64,000 nucleotides of DNA, from the NCBI GenBank assembly GCA_046294735.1, contig JBKBKB010000002.1, positions 1 to 64,000 on the forward strand. Reading direction: 5' to 3'. Positions 32,584 through 41,358 of the stretch are shown piece by piece (the first letter of the stretch is position 1; each line of letters begins with the position of its first letter). The position numbers and the translations under genes were made by a program. The notes under the pieces were generated by a model. The model was not told where the DNA came from. It saw only the letters and a program-made list of their open reading frames with translations, and did no database searches. The stretch comes from 34-65-8 sp046294735 (GTDB lineage: Bacteria; Pseudomonadota; Alphaproteobacteria; Sphingomonadales; Sphingomonadaceae).

Positions 32584-33954
32584 CTAGGCAGCGGCGCGAG
32601 TTTCCTTCGCTTCAAGGTTCAGCATTTCGGCAATCAGAAAGGCCAGTTCAAGCGACTGCGCCGCGTTGAGGCGCGGGTCGCAATGGGTGTGGTAGCGGTC
32701 GCCCAATGCTTCGTCGGTAATCGCCACCGCGCCGCCAACGCATTCAGTCACGTCCTGCCCGGTCATCTCGATATGGATGCCACCCGCATGGGTGCCTTCC
32801 GCCCGGTGAACCGCGAAGAACCCGCGCACTTCGGCCAGAATGCGGTCAAACGGGCGGGTCTTGTAACCGCTGTCCGCCTTGATCACATTGCCGTGCATCG
32901 GGTCACAGCTCCACACCACGGAATGGCCTTCGCGCTTCACCGCGCGGAGCAATGGGGGAAGCCCCGCCTCGACCTTGTCGTGCCCGAACCGGCTGATCAG
33001 GGTGATGCGGCCTGCTTCGCGGCCCGGGTTGAGCGTGTCGAGCAGGCGCAGCAGTGCGTCTGGCTCAAGGCTTGGCCCACACTTCATGCCGAGCGGGTTG
33101 CCGATCCCGCTGCAGAACTCGATATGCGCGCTGCCGGGGAAGCGCGTCCGGTCACCAATCCAGACCATGTGCGCGCTGGTGTCATACCAGTCGCCGGTCA
33201 GCGAATCGCGCCGGGTCATGGCCTGTTCGTAGGGCAGCAGCAGCGCCTCGTGGCTGGTGTAGAAGCTGGTACCCTGAAGTTGCGGCACGGTGCGCGGATC
33301 GACCCCGCACGCCTCCATGAAATCGAGCGCTTCGGAAATCCGGTTGCTGATCTCGCCGAACTTGTCCGCCCACGGGCTGCGGTCCATGAAATCGAGCGTC
33401 CACTGGTGGACCTGGCGCAGGTTGGCATAACCGCCCCCGGCAAAAGCGCGCAGCAGGTTGAGCGTAGCCGCCGCCTGGCTATAGGCCCGCACCATGCGCA
33501 GGGGATCGTTGCGGCGCGTTGCAGGATCAAATTCGATCCCGTTGACGTTATCGCCAAAGTAGCTCGGCAGGGTCACCCCACCCTGCGTTTCGGTGTCGGA
33601 ACTGCGCGGCTTGGCGAACTGACCTGCCATGCGCCCGACCTTCACCACCGGCAGCTTGCCGGCGAAGGTCATCACCACCGCCATCTGCAGGATCACCCGG
33701 AAGGTGTCGCGGATGTTGTTGGGATGGAATTCAGCGAAGCTTTCGGCGCAGTCCCCACCCTGCAGCAGAAAGGCCTTGCCGCTGGCGACATCGGCCAGAT
33801 CGGCCTTGAGCGCCCGCGCTTCGCCCGCGAACACTAACGGCGGATAGTTGGCCAGCACGCCTTCGACTTCGGCCAAGGCCGCGGCATCTTCGTACACCGG
33901 CAGGTGCCGGGCTTCGTGTGCCTTCCAGCTGTCAGGAGTCCATTCGCGAGCCAT
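32584..33954 (-). CDS. aroG: 3-deoxy-7-phosphoheptulonate synthase, class II
   Basis: First enzyme of the shikimate pathway; condenses phosphoenolpyruvate with erythrose 4-phosphate. 456 residues of the plant/actinobacterial class II type. Diagnostic stretches are FLLQGGDCAESFAEF at 62-76, VKVGRMAGQFAKPRS, LWRRRN-like DPLRMVRAYSQAAATLNLLRAFA and the C-terminal GGIHIEMTGQDVTECVGG, which carries metal ligands. It lies 82 bp upstream of egtB on the same strand; co-transcription is possible but not compelled. No feedback-domain extension is seen. Confidence 0.95.
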   Translation of the reverse strand: MAREWTPDSWKAHEARHLPVYEDAAALAEVEGVLANYPPLVFAGEARALKADLADVASGKAFLLQGGDCAESFAEFHPNNIRDTFRVILQMAVVMTFAGKLPVVKVGRMAGQFAKPRSSDTETQGGVTLPSYFGDNVNGIEFDPATRRNDPLRMVRAYSQAAATLNLLRAFAGGGYANLRQVHQWTLDFMDRSPWADKFGEISNRISEALDFMEACGVDPRTVPQLQGTSFYTSHEALLLPYEQAMTRRDSLTGDWYDTSAHMVWIGDRTRFPGSAHIEFCSGIGNPLGMKCGPSLEPDALLRLLDTLNPGREAGRITLISRFGHDKVEAGLPPLLRAVKREGHSVVWSCDPMHGNVIKADSGYKTRPFDRILAEVRGFFAVHRAEGTHAGGIHIEMTGQDVTECVGGAVAITDEALGDRYHTHCDPRLNAAQSLELAFLIAEMLNLEAKETRAAA

Positions 33955-34081
33955 TATCCGTCTTCACTTCATCATTGCGCCGGGCGCGGCAATGCGCCGA
34001 TGATCCCTCAAGCGCATGGGCGGCGCATTCGCAAGCGCAATAAATCTGCATCAGACCAAGGTTGGGCTTGGTCCCGCCGTG

Positions 34082-37021
34082 CTATCGCCCGGTCACCGCT
34101 TCGACCCGGGCGGCGTTTTCCTGTGCCAGCGACTGGCCAGCCGGGATCACCGCCAGCCGCCAGCCGGGCTGATTGCGGAAGTATTTCGCCGCCAGCGCCT
34201 GAACCTCTTCCGGCGTCGCCTCGGTGTAATCCGCCATCAGCGAGCGCAGCAATTCCACCCGCTGCGGATCGTGCGTGGCCCCGGCCAGCTGGTACATCCA
34301 GAACTGGTTGCCGGTGGACGCACGCAGGATCAACTGGCGCAGCGGCTCGGTCACTTTGGCCAGCTCCTCCGGCTGGACCGGAATGGTAGCCAGATCGGCA
34401 GCAATCCGCCCGGCGACCTCGAAGAACACCGGCACGTCTTCCGGCCTGAGCTGGCTGATCGCGGTCAGGCGTCCGCCCGATGGCAGGTCAACCGGCCAGC
34501 TGGAGCTGATCTGCGGCGCATAGCTCGCCCCGGCTCGTTCGCGCATGGCATCGATCAGGCGGTTGTTAAACAGGTCGGTCAGGATTTCTATCTGGCGCGA
34601 TTCCGGCAGACCGGCCGCCCCGGCCCCGCCTGGCCAGGCAATAACCGCCGCCGCCTGATTGGCATCGCCGCGATGGGTCAGCACCAAGGGTTGCCCGCCT
34701 TGCGGCGGGAAAGCAACGGCTCGGCTGGCGACGGAGGGCGGCAGGGCCGCGCGCGGGGGCAGCGCGCCAAAGGTCTTGCGCAAGGCCTCGATCGCACCGT
34801 CACGGTCAAACTCGCCAAAGATCGCCACCTCGACCGGCCCTTGCGCCAGCAGCGGCTCCCACGCCTGGCGGAATCCCTCCGGCGTGGCAGCAGCGAGCGC
34901 GGCCCGGTCCGGCGTGGCGAAGCGGGCATCGCGGTTCCTGACCAGATACTCCAGATCGCGCCCCAACACGCCGCCGGGGCTGGCGGAATAGCTTTCGAAA
35001 GCGAGTTCCGATCCGGCCCGGGCGCGCAGCACCGGGTTGGCGTCCCAGCGCGGCATCCCGAGCTTGGCGGCAAACAGATAAAGCTGGTCAGCCAGGTCCG
35101 CCTGCCGGGTCTGGGCGGAGAAGGTGAACACCCCGTCCTCGATGGTGAAATCGAAGCCGAGCTTGCGCCCGGTGGCGATCCGGTCGAGCTCGTCCTGACC
35201 CAGTTCGCCCAGCCCCGACCCGATCAGCGCCATCTTGCCGAGCGCGGCATAGACCGCCGTTTCCTCGGTAAACCCGCGATAGCCCGCGCCGAAGCGCACC
35301 CGCACCGCAACCCGGCCCGGCTCGGCATCGTTGGCCCACAGCATGGCCTTGATCCCGTTGCCGAACTCAACCTGCTCTATCCCGAGCACGCCAAGAGGCC
35401 CGACCCCGGTAACGGTGCCCGGCTCGCCCACCGGCGGCAGATCGTCGAACACGATCGTCTGCGCGGCCAGCCGGGCCGAGGAATCAGGCGCAACCGGCGC
35501 CGCCAGCGCGGCCCGCACGCTGTCGCGGTCGGCCTCGCCAATCGACGGGGTGACATAGACCGCGCGCATGACTGCGCCGCTGAACAGCTGCCGGGTATGC
35601 CTGAGCACGTTTTCGGGCGTGAACCGGGCCCGCATCCCACGGAACACCTGCAGCACCGTTTCCGGCGCGGCGACGGTTTCGCGTATGTCCACCGCCTTGA
35701 CGATGTCGTCAGCCAGCTTGCCACCCGCCATCACCGCGCGCTGCTCGACCGAGCTGGCGAAGGCGACATCGAACTCGGCCAGCTCGCGGTCGATTTCCTC
35801 CTGAGTAGGCGGCGCGTCCTTGGCATCGGCAATCACCGCACGAACATCGGCAAGCGCCGCCTGCCAGTCGGCCGTCAGCGGCGCGAACGAGACAAACGTG
35901 GCATCGGCGGAGCGGCTGACGTCATCCTGCTGAACCTGGGCGTAGAGGTAGGAACCACCCCCGCGCGCCCGCGATTCCAGCCGCCGGTTGATCACCGCCT
36001 GCGCCACGGCATCGAGCAGCAGCCCTTCGTTATAAACAATCGTGTCCTGCACCTGCCGCCACGGACGCAGGATCGCGTAGCTGTAGGTCCGGGGCAGGTC
36101 GGGTTCAACCAGCACCCCGGTTTCGCCAACTGGGGTTGCCCCCGTAGCCCCCGGGGGCGGCAGTGGATCGCCGAAATCGGGTGCGGGCACGGCCTTGCCC
36201 TTTCCTTTCCAATCGCCGAACCAACGTTCGATCAGCGCGGCGAACTGGTGCGGATCAAAATCTCCTGCAACCACGATCACGGTGTTTTCCGGCCGGTACC
36301 AGCGGGCATGGAACGCCGCGACGGCCTCGGCACTGGCCCCGGTCAGGGTCGCCTCGGTCCCGATCGGCAGGCGATTGGCCAGCCTTTGCCCGGCAAACAG
36401 CACCTCGCGCGAACCTTCGGCCACGCGTTGGCCCGCCCCGCCGCGCTCGCGCATTTCGGCAAGCACGATCGGCACTTCGGCGGCCAGGTTGGCCTGATTC
36501 AGCACCGGCTCGCGCACCATGCCCGACAGCAAGCGGAAGCTTTCAGCGAGCGACGCGGGCGTCGCGCCCGGCAGATCGAGCTTGTAAACCGTGTGGGTTG
36601 GGCTGGTTTCCGCATTGGTGTCGCTGCCGAAGGTCGCGCCGAGGCGCTGCCATGTCGGGATCGCCATCGCCGGGCCAAGATACTTGCTTTCGCGGAACAG
36701 CAGGTGTTCGAGCAGGTGGGCGTAGCCGCGCTCGCTTTCCTCCTCGTGCAGCGAACCGGCATCGATCCGGATGCGAATCGAGGCCTGCCCTGGCGGCACC
36801 CCGTTGCGGCGAACGGCGTAGCGCAGCCCGTTGTCCATTTTCCCGAACAGCCATTCGGGATCACGCGGCACGTCGCTGCCCTCGTAGATCCACGGGGTCT
36901 CGGTCCCGGTCTGCAGGGCGCGGGGCGGCGGAAGCGTTTCCTGGGCGGACACGGCTGGCACGAGCAGGGCAAGCGGCAGCAGGAAAGCGAAACGCCGCAT
37001 GGCGCGGGGAAGCAATGTCAT
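34082..37021 (-). CDS. M16 family (pitrilysin-like) zinc peptidase, exported
   Basis: 979 residues with an N-terminal signal peptide ending VPAVSAQ. Two M16 halves: the first holds the inverted zinc motif HLLEH at 102-106, with the downstream Glu in the helix after about residue 170; the second half (from about residue 530) lacks it and is the inactive partner, as in pitrilysin and sphingomonad homologues. It would degrade peptides in the periplasm. The start may be ATG 37021 or ATG 37000, both before the signal peptide, with no clear ribosome-binding site. The opposite strand is open across almost its whole length but shows no gene features. Confidence 0.9.
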   Translation of the reverse strand: MTLLPRAMRRFAFLLPLALLVPAVSAQETLPPPRALQTGTETPWIYEGSDVPRDPEWLFGKMDNGLRYAVRRNGVPPGQASIRIRIDAGSLHEEESERGYAHLLEHLLFRESKYLGPAMAIPTWQRLGATFGSDTNAETSPTHTVYKLDLPGATPASLAESFRLLSGMVREPVLNQANLAAEVPIVLAEMRERGGAGQRVAEGSREVLFAGQRLANRLPIGTEATLTGASAEAVAAFHARWYRPENTVIVVAGDFDPHQFAALIERWFGDWKGKGKAVPAPDFGDPLPPPGATGATPVGETGVLVEPDLPRTYSYAILRPWRQVQDTIVYNEGLLLDAVAQAVINRRLESRARGGGSYLYAQVQQDDVSRSADATFVSFAPLTADWQAALADVRAVIADAKDAPPTQEEIDRELAEFDVAFASSVEQRAVMAGGKLADDIVKAVDIRETVAAPETVLQVFRGMRARFTPENVLRHTRQLFSGAVMRAVYVTPSIGEADRDSVRAALAAPVAPDSSARLAAQTIVFDDLPPVGEPGTVTGVGPLGVLGIEQVEFGNGIKAMLWANDAEPGRVAVRVRFGAGYRGFTEETAVYAALGKMALIGSGLGELGQDELDRIATGRKLGFDFTIEDGVFTFSAQTRQADLADQLYLFAAKLGMPRWDANPVLRARAGSELAFESYSASPGGVLGRDLEYLVRNRDARFATPDRAALAAATPEGFRQAWEPLLAQGPVEVAIFGEFDRDGAIEALRKTFGALPPRAALPPSVASRAVAFPPQGGQPLVLTHRGDANQAAAVIAWPGGAGAAGLPESRQIEILTDLFNNRLIDAMRERAGASYAPQISSSWPVDLPSGGRLTAISQLRPEDVPVFFEVAGRIAADLATIPVQPEELAKVTEPLRQLILRASTGNQFWMYQLAGATHDPQRVELLRSLMADYTEATPEEVQALAAKYFRNQPGWRLAVIPAGQSLAQENAARVEAVTGR

Positions 37022-37132
37022 GCCGATGGTTATAGGGTCGCAGGCGATGAAGGGATAGTGAATAGCTTGCCTTCCACACCGCTAACCAAAGCGCGCTTGT
37101 CGCTGCCAGCAGCAGTCCCTACATCGCAGCCC

Positions 37133-37711
37133 ATGTACATTGAGACCGAAACCACCCCGAACCCTGCCAGCCTCAAGTTCCTGCCCGGCCGGCAAGTCAT
37201 GGTCAGCGGCACCCGCGAATTCGCTAGCCCCGAAGCAGCCGAAGCGAGCCCACTGGCGCAGGCGATCTTCGACACCGGCGAAGTGGTCAACGTGTTCTTT
37301 GGAAGCAATTTCATATCGGTTACCGCAGCGCCAGGGGCAGACTGGTCCTCGCTCAAGCCGCAGGTGGTGGCGATCCTGCTTGATCATTTCGTGTCCGAAG
37401 CGCCGCTGTTCTCCGGCGGCACGGCAACCGGGATTGCGGTACCGGCAGAAGATGACCTGGTGGTCGAACAAAGCGCCGACGATGCCGACATCATCGCCCA
37501 GATCAACGAACTGCTGGAAAGCCGTGTCCGGCCAGCGGTGGCCGGTGACGGCGGCGACATTCAGTTCCGTGGCTTCAGCGACGGGGTGGTTTATCTCACC
37601 ATGCAGGGGGCCTGCTCCGGCTGCCCCTCCTCTACCGCCACGCTCAAGCACGGCATCGAGGGCCTGCTCAAGCACTATGTCCCGGAAGTGACGGAAGTCC
37701 GCGCGGCATGA
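37133..37711 (+). CDS. nfuA: NifU-family Fe-S scaffold/carrier protein NfuA
   Basis: 192 residues. Carries [4Fe-4S] clusters to target enzymes. The N-terminal Nfu_N domain starts MYIETETTPNPASLKFLPGR; the C-terminal NifU domain holds VAGDGGDIQFRGFSDGVVYLTMQGACSGCPSSTATLKHGIEGLLKHYVPEV with the cluster-binding C-x2-C. ATG 37133 is fixed by the conserved start of the N-domain, even though the frame is open for over 3 kb upstream. It overlaps the next gene by 4 bp and leads the tsaB-rimI run. Alternative name: HIRA-interacting-like protein. Confidence 0.95.
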   Translation: MYIETETTPNPASLKFLPGRQVMVSGTREFASPEAAEASPLAQAIFDTGEVVNVFFGSNFISVTAAPGADWSSLKPQVVAILLDHFVSEAPLFSGGTATGIAVPAEDDLVVEQSADDADIIAQINELLESRVRPAVAGDGGDIQFRGFSDGVVYLTMQGACSGCPSSTATLKHGIEGLLKHYVPEVTEVRAA

Positions 37712-38316
37712 TCCGCCAGTTCCACGACCAGCCGCTTGATGCTGATGCACTGGCGCAGCTGTTCACAGACGCGCGGAGCTACAACGGCTGGCTCGACAAG
37801 CCGGTTTCGGACGAGCAGCTCCACGCGATCTGGGACCTGCTGAAGATGGGGCCAACTTCGGCCAACATGCAGCCAGCGCGGATTGTCTGGGTCAGATCGC
37901 CGGAGGCCAAGGCGAAGCTGATCGAGTGTGTCTCCGAAGGCAACAAGGCCAAAGTCGCAGCCGCCCCGGTAACCGCGCTGATCGCTTACGATATCGACTT
38001 CCACGAGGAACTTCCGTGGCTGTTCCCGCACACCGATGCGAAAAGCTGGTTCGCAGGCGACGAGGCTGGCCGCAAGGACGGGGCGTTCCGCAATTCCTCG
38101 CTTCAGGGCGCTTACCTGATCCTCGCCGCGCGCGCGCTCGGGCTCGATGCTGGGCCGATGTCGGGCTTCGATGGCGCAGCGGTCGAAGCGGCGTTCTTTG
38201 CCGACAATCCGCGCCACAAGGTCAACTTCATCTGTTCGATCGGTTATGGTGACCCGGCTTCCATTTTCGATCGCAGCCCGCGTCCGGATTTCGAACGCTT
38301 CACCCGTATTGCCTGA
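37708..38316 (+). CDS. Nitroreductase-fold reductase, RutE-like (malonic semialdehyde reductase family)
   Basis: 202-residue FMN enzyme. ARSYNGWLDKPVSDEQLHAIWDLLKMGPTSANMQPARIVWV gives the FMN phosphate contacts, and GLDAGPMSGFDGAAVEAAFF is the substrate lid of the RutE branch. RutE reduces 3-oxopropanoate (malonic semialdehyde) in pyrimidine degradation, but no rutA-D is here, so this copy is probably a general aldehyde or nitro reductase kept in the nfuA-tsaB block. ATGA overlap with nfuA indicates translational coupling. Confidence 0.88.
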   Translation: MIRQFHDQPLDADALAQLFTDARSYNGWLDKPVSDEQLHAIWDLLKMGPTSANMQPARIVWVRSPEAKAKLIECVSEGNKAKVAAAPVTALIAYDIDFHEELPWLFPHTDAKSWFAGDEAGRKDGAFRNSSLQGAYLILAARALGLDAGPMSGFDGAAVEAAFFADNPRHKVNFICSIGYGDPASIFDRSPRPDFERFTRIA

Positions 38317-38359
38317 CAGGCTTGCATGGCGGGCGGGCGACGTGGCAACGCGGCGGTTG

Positions 38360-38971
38360 ATGCGGACCCTTGCGATCGATTGCGCCACCGAGGCGTGTTC
38401 CGTTGCCCTATTCGAAGGCGACCGTCTGCTCGCGCACGACCATCGCATCCTCGGCCGCGGCCATGCCGAGCATCTCGTGCCAATGATCGCAGCACTCCCC
38501 GATCACGGGCAGGCTGACACAATCCTCGTGTCGCGCGGCCCCGGCAGCTTCACGGGCGTGCGAATCGGGCTGGCCACCGCCCGCGCGCTGGCATTTGCGT
38601 GGCAGGCCGAGGCCCTGGCCTATCCGACGCTGGCGCTGGCGGCGGCCATGGCCCGCGCAGAGAACCCCGATGCCCCGGTAAGCGTGGCGATGAACGGCGG
38701 GCATGGCGAATGGTTCGTGTGCGATTTCGGGGAAGACGGGCTACCCGAAGGGCCGGCCGTCTCGCTGCCGCCGGCCCAGGCCCACGCCCGGGCGCGCCAT
38801 ACCCTCGTTGCCGGAACGCAGGCCGCTGCTCTGGTGGCCCTGCGCGGTCATGGCACCGCGCTGAACTTGCTGCCGGATGCGTGCCATGCACCTGCCCTGC
38901 CGACTGCGCTGCTGGTGGCGGACCTGACCCCCGATTATGGCCGTCCGCCCGATGCGCGGCGACCAGACTGA
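38360..38971 (+). CDS. tsaB: tRNA threonylcarbamoyladenosine biosynthesis protein TsaB
   Basis: 203 residues of the actin-like ASKHA fold; works with TsaD, TsaE and TsaC to make t6A37 in ANN-decoding tRNAs. It starts MRTLAIDCATEACSVALFEGDRLL and contains SRGPGSFTGVRIGLATARALAF at about residues 60-80. The active-site metal residues of TsaD are absent, as expected. The ATG at 38360 is chosen because the first strand begins there; 43 bp separate it from the preceding gene. It is followed by rimI 13 bp later, a near-universal alphaproteobacterial pair. Confidence 0.94.
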   Translation: MRTLAIDCATEACSVALFEGDRLLAHDHRILGRGHAEHLVPMIAALPDHGQADTILVSRGPGSFTGVRIGLATARALAFAWQAEALAYPTLALAAAMARAENPDAPVSVAMNGGHGEWFVCDFGEDGLPEGPAVSLPPAQAHARARHTLVAGTQAAALVALRGHGTALNLLPDACHAPALPTALLVADLTPDYGRPPDARRPD

Positions 38972-38984
38972 GGGCAGTGGTCCG

Positions 38985-39440
38985 ATGGAGGATGTTGACC
39001 GCATCATGTCGGTAATGGCGCAGGCATTCGATCCCCACTGGGGTGAAGCATGGACCCGGCGTCAGATCGAAGATGCGCTGGCCCTTCCTTCGACCGGCTA
39101 TATTCTCGCCAATCCGGCCGGGGCATGGCCAGACGACGGCCAGGAAGCCGGCGCCTTTGCCTTGACCCGGCAGACCCTCGATGAAGCCGAACTGCTGCTG
39201 ATCGCCGTCGTGCCCCACTTGCGTGGGACTGGCCTCGGCCGATCAGTGCTGAACCAGGTCATCGGCAAAGCCAGTCAACGCGGTGCGGCAGTAGTATTTC
39301 TTGAAATGCGCCATAACAACCCGGCAGAATTTCTCTATCGCTCGGCAGGCTTCCAGCCGGTCGGACGACGCCCGAACTATTACCGGCTGGCTGACGGCAG
39401 CAGGCTGGACGCGGTCACATTTGCCCTGCGTCTTAACTGA
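38985..39440 (+). CDS. rimI: Ribosomal-protein-alanine N-acetyltransferase RimI
   Basis: GNAT enzyme of 151 residues that acetylates the N-terminal alanine of ribosomal protein S18. Acetyl-CoA loop: VVPHLRGTGLGRSVLNQVI; the C-terminal FLEMRHNNPAEFLYRSAGFQPVGRRPNYYRLADG is the RimI-specific tail including the catalytic tyrosine region. The start at ATG 38985 is preferred because GAGGGC precedes it and MEDVDRIMSVMAQAFDP fits the family; ATG 38952 overlaps tsaB and lacks a ribosome-binding site. It ends 168 bp before mucR. Confidence 0.9.
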   Translation: MEDVDRIMSVMAQAFDPHWGEAWTRRQIEDALALPSTGYILANPAGAWPDDGQEAGAFALTRQTLDEAELLLIAVVPHLRGTGLGRSVLNQVIGKASQRGAAVVFLEMRHNNPAEFLYRSAGFQPVGRRPNYYRLADGSRLDAVTFALRLN

Positions 39441-39608
39441 TGGACTGTTCGGACGGGTATCCAATTCGTCAGGATGGTTACTTAGCTTTTCAGATATAGT
39501 AGGCCTTTACTTGCAATATTTCTGCAAATCCCGCATGGCTGTGGCGCTCCAGCGGTCGATCAGAAGCCGCAGCAGCCAAGTATCGATCGCAAAAAAAAGG
39601 ATTTCTGC

Positions 39609-40049
39609 ATGAATGATATGACCCATGATCTGGCGGAAACGCTGATCACACTCACTTCGGACATCGTCGCAGCCCACGTCAGCAACAATAACGTCGCAGT
39701 CGACGAAGTGCCGACTTTGATTACCAATGTCTATACGGCACTCGCTGGCCTTGGCGGCGAACCGGTCAAGGTCGAGCAGCGACCCGAACCGGCAGTTTCG
39801 ATCCGCGCTTCAATCAAGCCGGACTACATTGTCTGCCTGGAAGACGGCAAAAAGCTGAAGATGCTCAAGCGTTACCTGCGGACCAACTTCAACATGAGCC
39901 CGGAAGAATATCGCGCGCGCTGGAACCTGCCCGCGGACTATCCGATGGTCGCCCCCAACTATGCCGAAAAGCGCCGCGAACTGGCGGTAAAAATTGGCCT
40001 GGGCCGAACACCGGACCAAAAGCGGGGCCGCCGCAAAAAGACTGCTTGA
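39609..40049 (+). CDS. MucR/Ros-family transcriptional regulator lacking the zinc histidines
   Basis: 146 residues. MucR proteins are nucleoid-associated H-NS-like repressors in alphaproteobacteria. The N-terminal half forms the oligomerisation region; the DNA-binding core is IKPDYIVCLEDGKKLKMLKRYLRTNFNMSPEEYRARWNLPADYPMVAPNYAEKRRELA. In the classical finger two Cys and two His hold zinc (H in KRHL and near TH). Here only one Cys remains and both histidines are Tyr and Asn/Phe, so zinc binding is doubtful. AAGGA lies about 8 nt before the ATG. A strong terminator follows. Confidence 0.9.
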   Translation: MNDMTHDLAETLITLTSDIVAAHVSNNNVAVDEVPTLITNVYTALAGLGGEPVKVEQRPEPAVSIRASIKPDYIVCLEDGKKLKMLKRYLRTNFNMSPEEYRARWNLPADYPMVAPNYAEKRRELAVKIGLGRTPDQKRGRRKKTA

Positions 40050-40071
40050 TTTACCCGGTCACGGGTTGAGC

Positions 40072-40113
40072 AAAGCGTCCCGGGTCATTAGGTGTCCGGG
40101 ACGCTTTTCTTTT
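40072..40113 (+). terminator. Intrinsic terminator between mucR and fur
   Basis: A perfect 9-bp stem, GCGTCCCGG (40075-40083) with CCGGGACGC (40096-40104), extended by AAA/TTT pairs and followed by TTTTCTTTT. The loop is 12 nt. It ends mucR transcripts just 14 bp before the fur TTG, so fur must be transcribed from a promoter inside or across this element, or by readthrough. Confidence 0.85.
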
Positions 40114-40126
40114 GGCGGGGTATATC

Positions 40127-40564
40127 TTGCAGCAACGGATCGATCTCGAACAACTGTGTGCCGACCGCGGCCTGCGCATTACCGAACAGCGCCGGGTGAT
40201 TGCGCGCGTCCTTTCGGAAAGCGATGACCATCCCGATGTGGAACTGCTGCACCAGCGCGCTTCCGCCATCGATTCCAAGATTTCGATTGCCACGGTTTAC
40301 CGCACCGTGCGGCTGTTTGAGGAAGCCGGCATCCTCGACCGGCACGATTTCGGCGATGGCCGCGCCCGCTATGAAGCGGCACCGGAAGCGCACCATGACC
40401 ACCTGATCGATGTCGAGACGGGCGATGTGGTGGAGTTCGTCGATCCCGAACTGGAAGCGCTGCAGAAGCTGATTGCCCAAAAGCTCGGCTATCGGCTGGT
40501 CGACCACCGGATGGAGCTCTACGGCGTCAAGATCGGCCGCCCCGGAGAAAAGAACCCGGGATGA
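40127..40564 (+). CDS. fur: Fur-family transcriptional regulator
   Basis: Metal-responsive repressor of 145 residues. The DNA-binding domain reads LRITEQRRVIARVLSESDDHPDVELLHQRA and SIATVYRTVRLFEEAGI; the dimerisation domain has APEAHHDHLIDVETGDVVEFVD, with the metal-binding histidines. The C-terminal CxxC zinc site is missing, as in many alphaproteobacterial Fur/Mur proteins, so iron or manganese may be sensed. The start is a TTG at 40127 (LQQRIDLEQL), preferred over TTG 40112 because GGGG lies 6-7 nt upstream. It overlaps plsC by 4 bp. Confidence 0.92.
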   Translation: MQQRIDLEQLCADRGLRITEQRRVIARVLSESDDHPDVELLHQRASAIDSKISIATVYRTVRLFEEAGILDRHDFGDGRARYEAAPEAHHDHLIDVETGDVVEFVDPELEALQKLIAQKLGYRLVDHRMELYGVKIGRPGEKNPG

Positions 40565-41313
40565 CTGGCGCGCAGGCCTATGCCCCTGCGCGCATCCGCC
40601 CACTCAGGTGGGGGCTGATTGTTTTCCGCCTGGTCCTGATGCTGGTCATGCTGGTTCTGTGCACCCCGCTGCACTTCCTGTGGCGGGCGGTCGGAGCCGG
40701 ACGCTGGTGGCCGCGTGTGTTCCTCGGCAGTGTTGGCGCGATTGCCGGTCTGTTCATCCGGATCGAGGGCAAACCCGCGCGCGGGGCGCTGCTGCTCGCC
40801 AACCATGTCTCTTGGCTCGACATTCCCGCGCTCGCTCATGCCAGCGGCACTGCTTTCGTCGCGCAGGACGGGCTCTCGACCTTCCCCTTCCTTAAGTGGC
40901 TTTGCGATATGAACGAGACGGTGTTTATCGCCCGCCACCGGCGTGGCAGCGTGGCCGACCAGGTGGCGCAGGTGCGGGCGGCGATGGACATGTCCGGTTG
41001 TCTCACCCTGTTCCCTGAAGGCACCACCAGCGACGGCACTGGGCTGCTGCCGTTCAAGAGCTCGCTGCTGAACGCGCTTGAATCCCGGCCCGAGGGCGCT
41101 GCGGTCCAGCCGGTGCTGCTGGCTTACGAGGATGCCGCCCGGATTGCTTGGGTGGGCGAGGAACCGGGGCTCGACAATTTCAAGCGCATCCTGGCCCGCC
41201 TGCGCCCGATTCGGCTGACGATCCGCTTCCTGGAACCGCTGTCCGGACCGCAACTGACTGATCGCAAGTCGGTTGCCGCCGCCGCTCAGGCCGCCATCGC
41301 CCGGGCGATGTAG
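40561..41313 (+). CDS. plsC: 1-acyl-sn-glycerol-3-phosphate acyltransferase (PlsC-like)
   Basis: 250-residue membrane-bound acyltransferase that makes phosphatidic acid from lysophosphatidic acid. An N-terminal helix (residues 17-40, LIVFRLVLMLVMLVLCTPLHFLW) precedes the catalytic NHVSWLD (block I, about residues 81-87) and LFPEGTTSDGTG (block III, about 160-171). The overlap of its ATG with the fur stop by 4 bp makes it part of the fur-plsC-miaB block. It may be the primary or a lysophospholipid-remodelling enzyme; a second plsC cannot be ruled out elsewhere. Confidence 0.92.
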   Translation: MTGAQAYAPARIRPLRWGLIVFRLVLMLVMLVLCTPLHFLWRAVGAGRWWPRVFLGSVGAIAGLFIRIEGKPARGALLLANHVSWLDIPALAHASGTAFVAQDGLSTFPFLKWLCDMNETVFIARHRRGSVADQVAQVRAAMDMSGCLTLFPEGTTSDGTGLLPFKSSLLNALESRPEGAAVQPVLLAYEDAARIAWVGEEPGLDNFKRILARLRPIRLTIRFLEPLSGPQLTDRKSVAAAAQAAIARAM

Positions 41314-41358
41314 GCACCCCGCTTTCAAACCGGTGCAGTTTCGGTTAGGCGCGCCTCC

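Noticed and set aside
34016..37132. Open frame of over 1000 codons on the + strand, running into nfuA
   Set aside because: It is antisense to the M16 peptidase, has an Arg/Gly/Gln-rich composition with no domain, and only its last part from ATG 37133 is NfuA. High GC keeps the frame free of stops.
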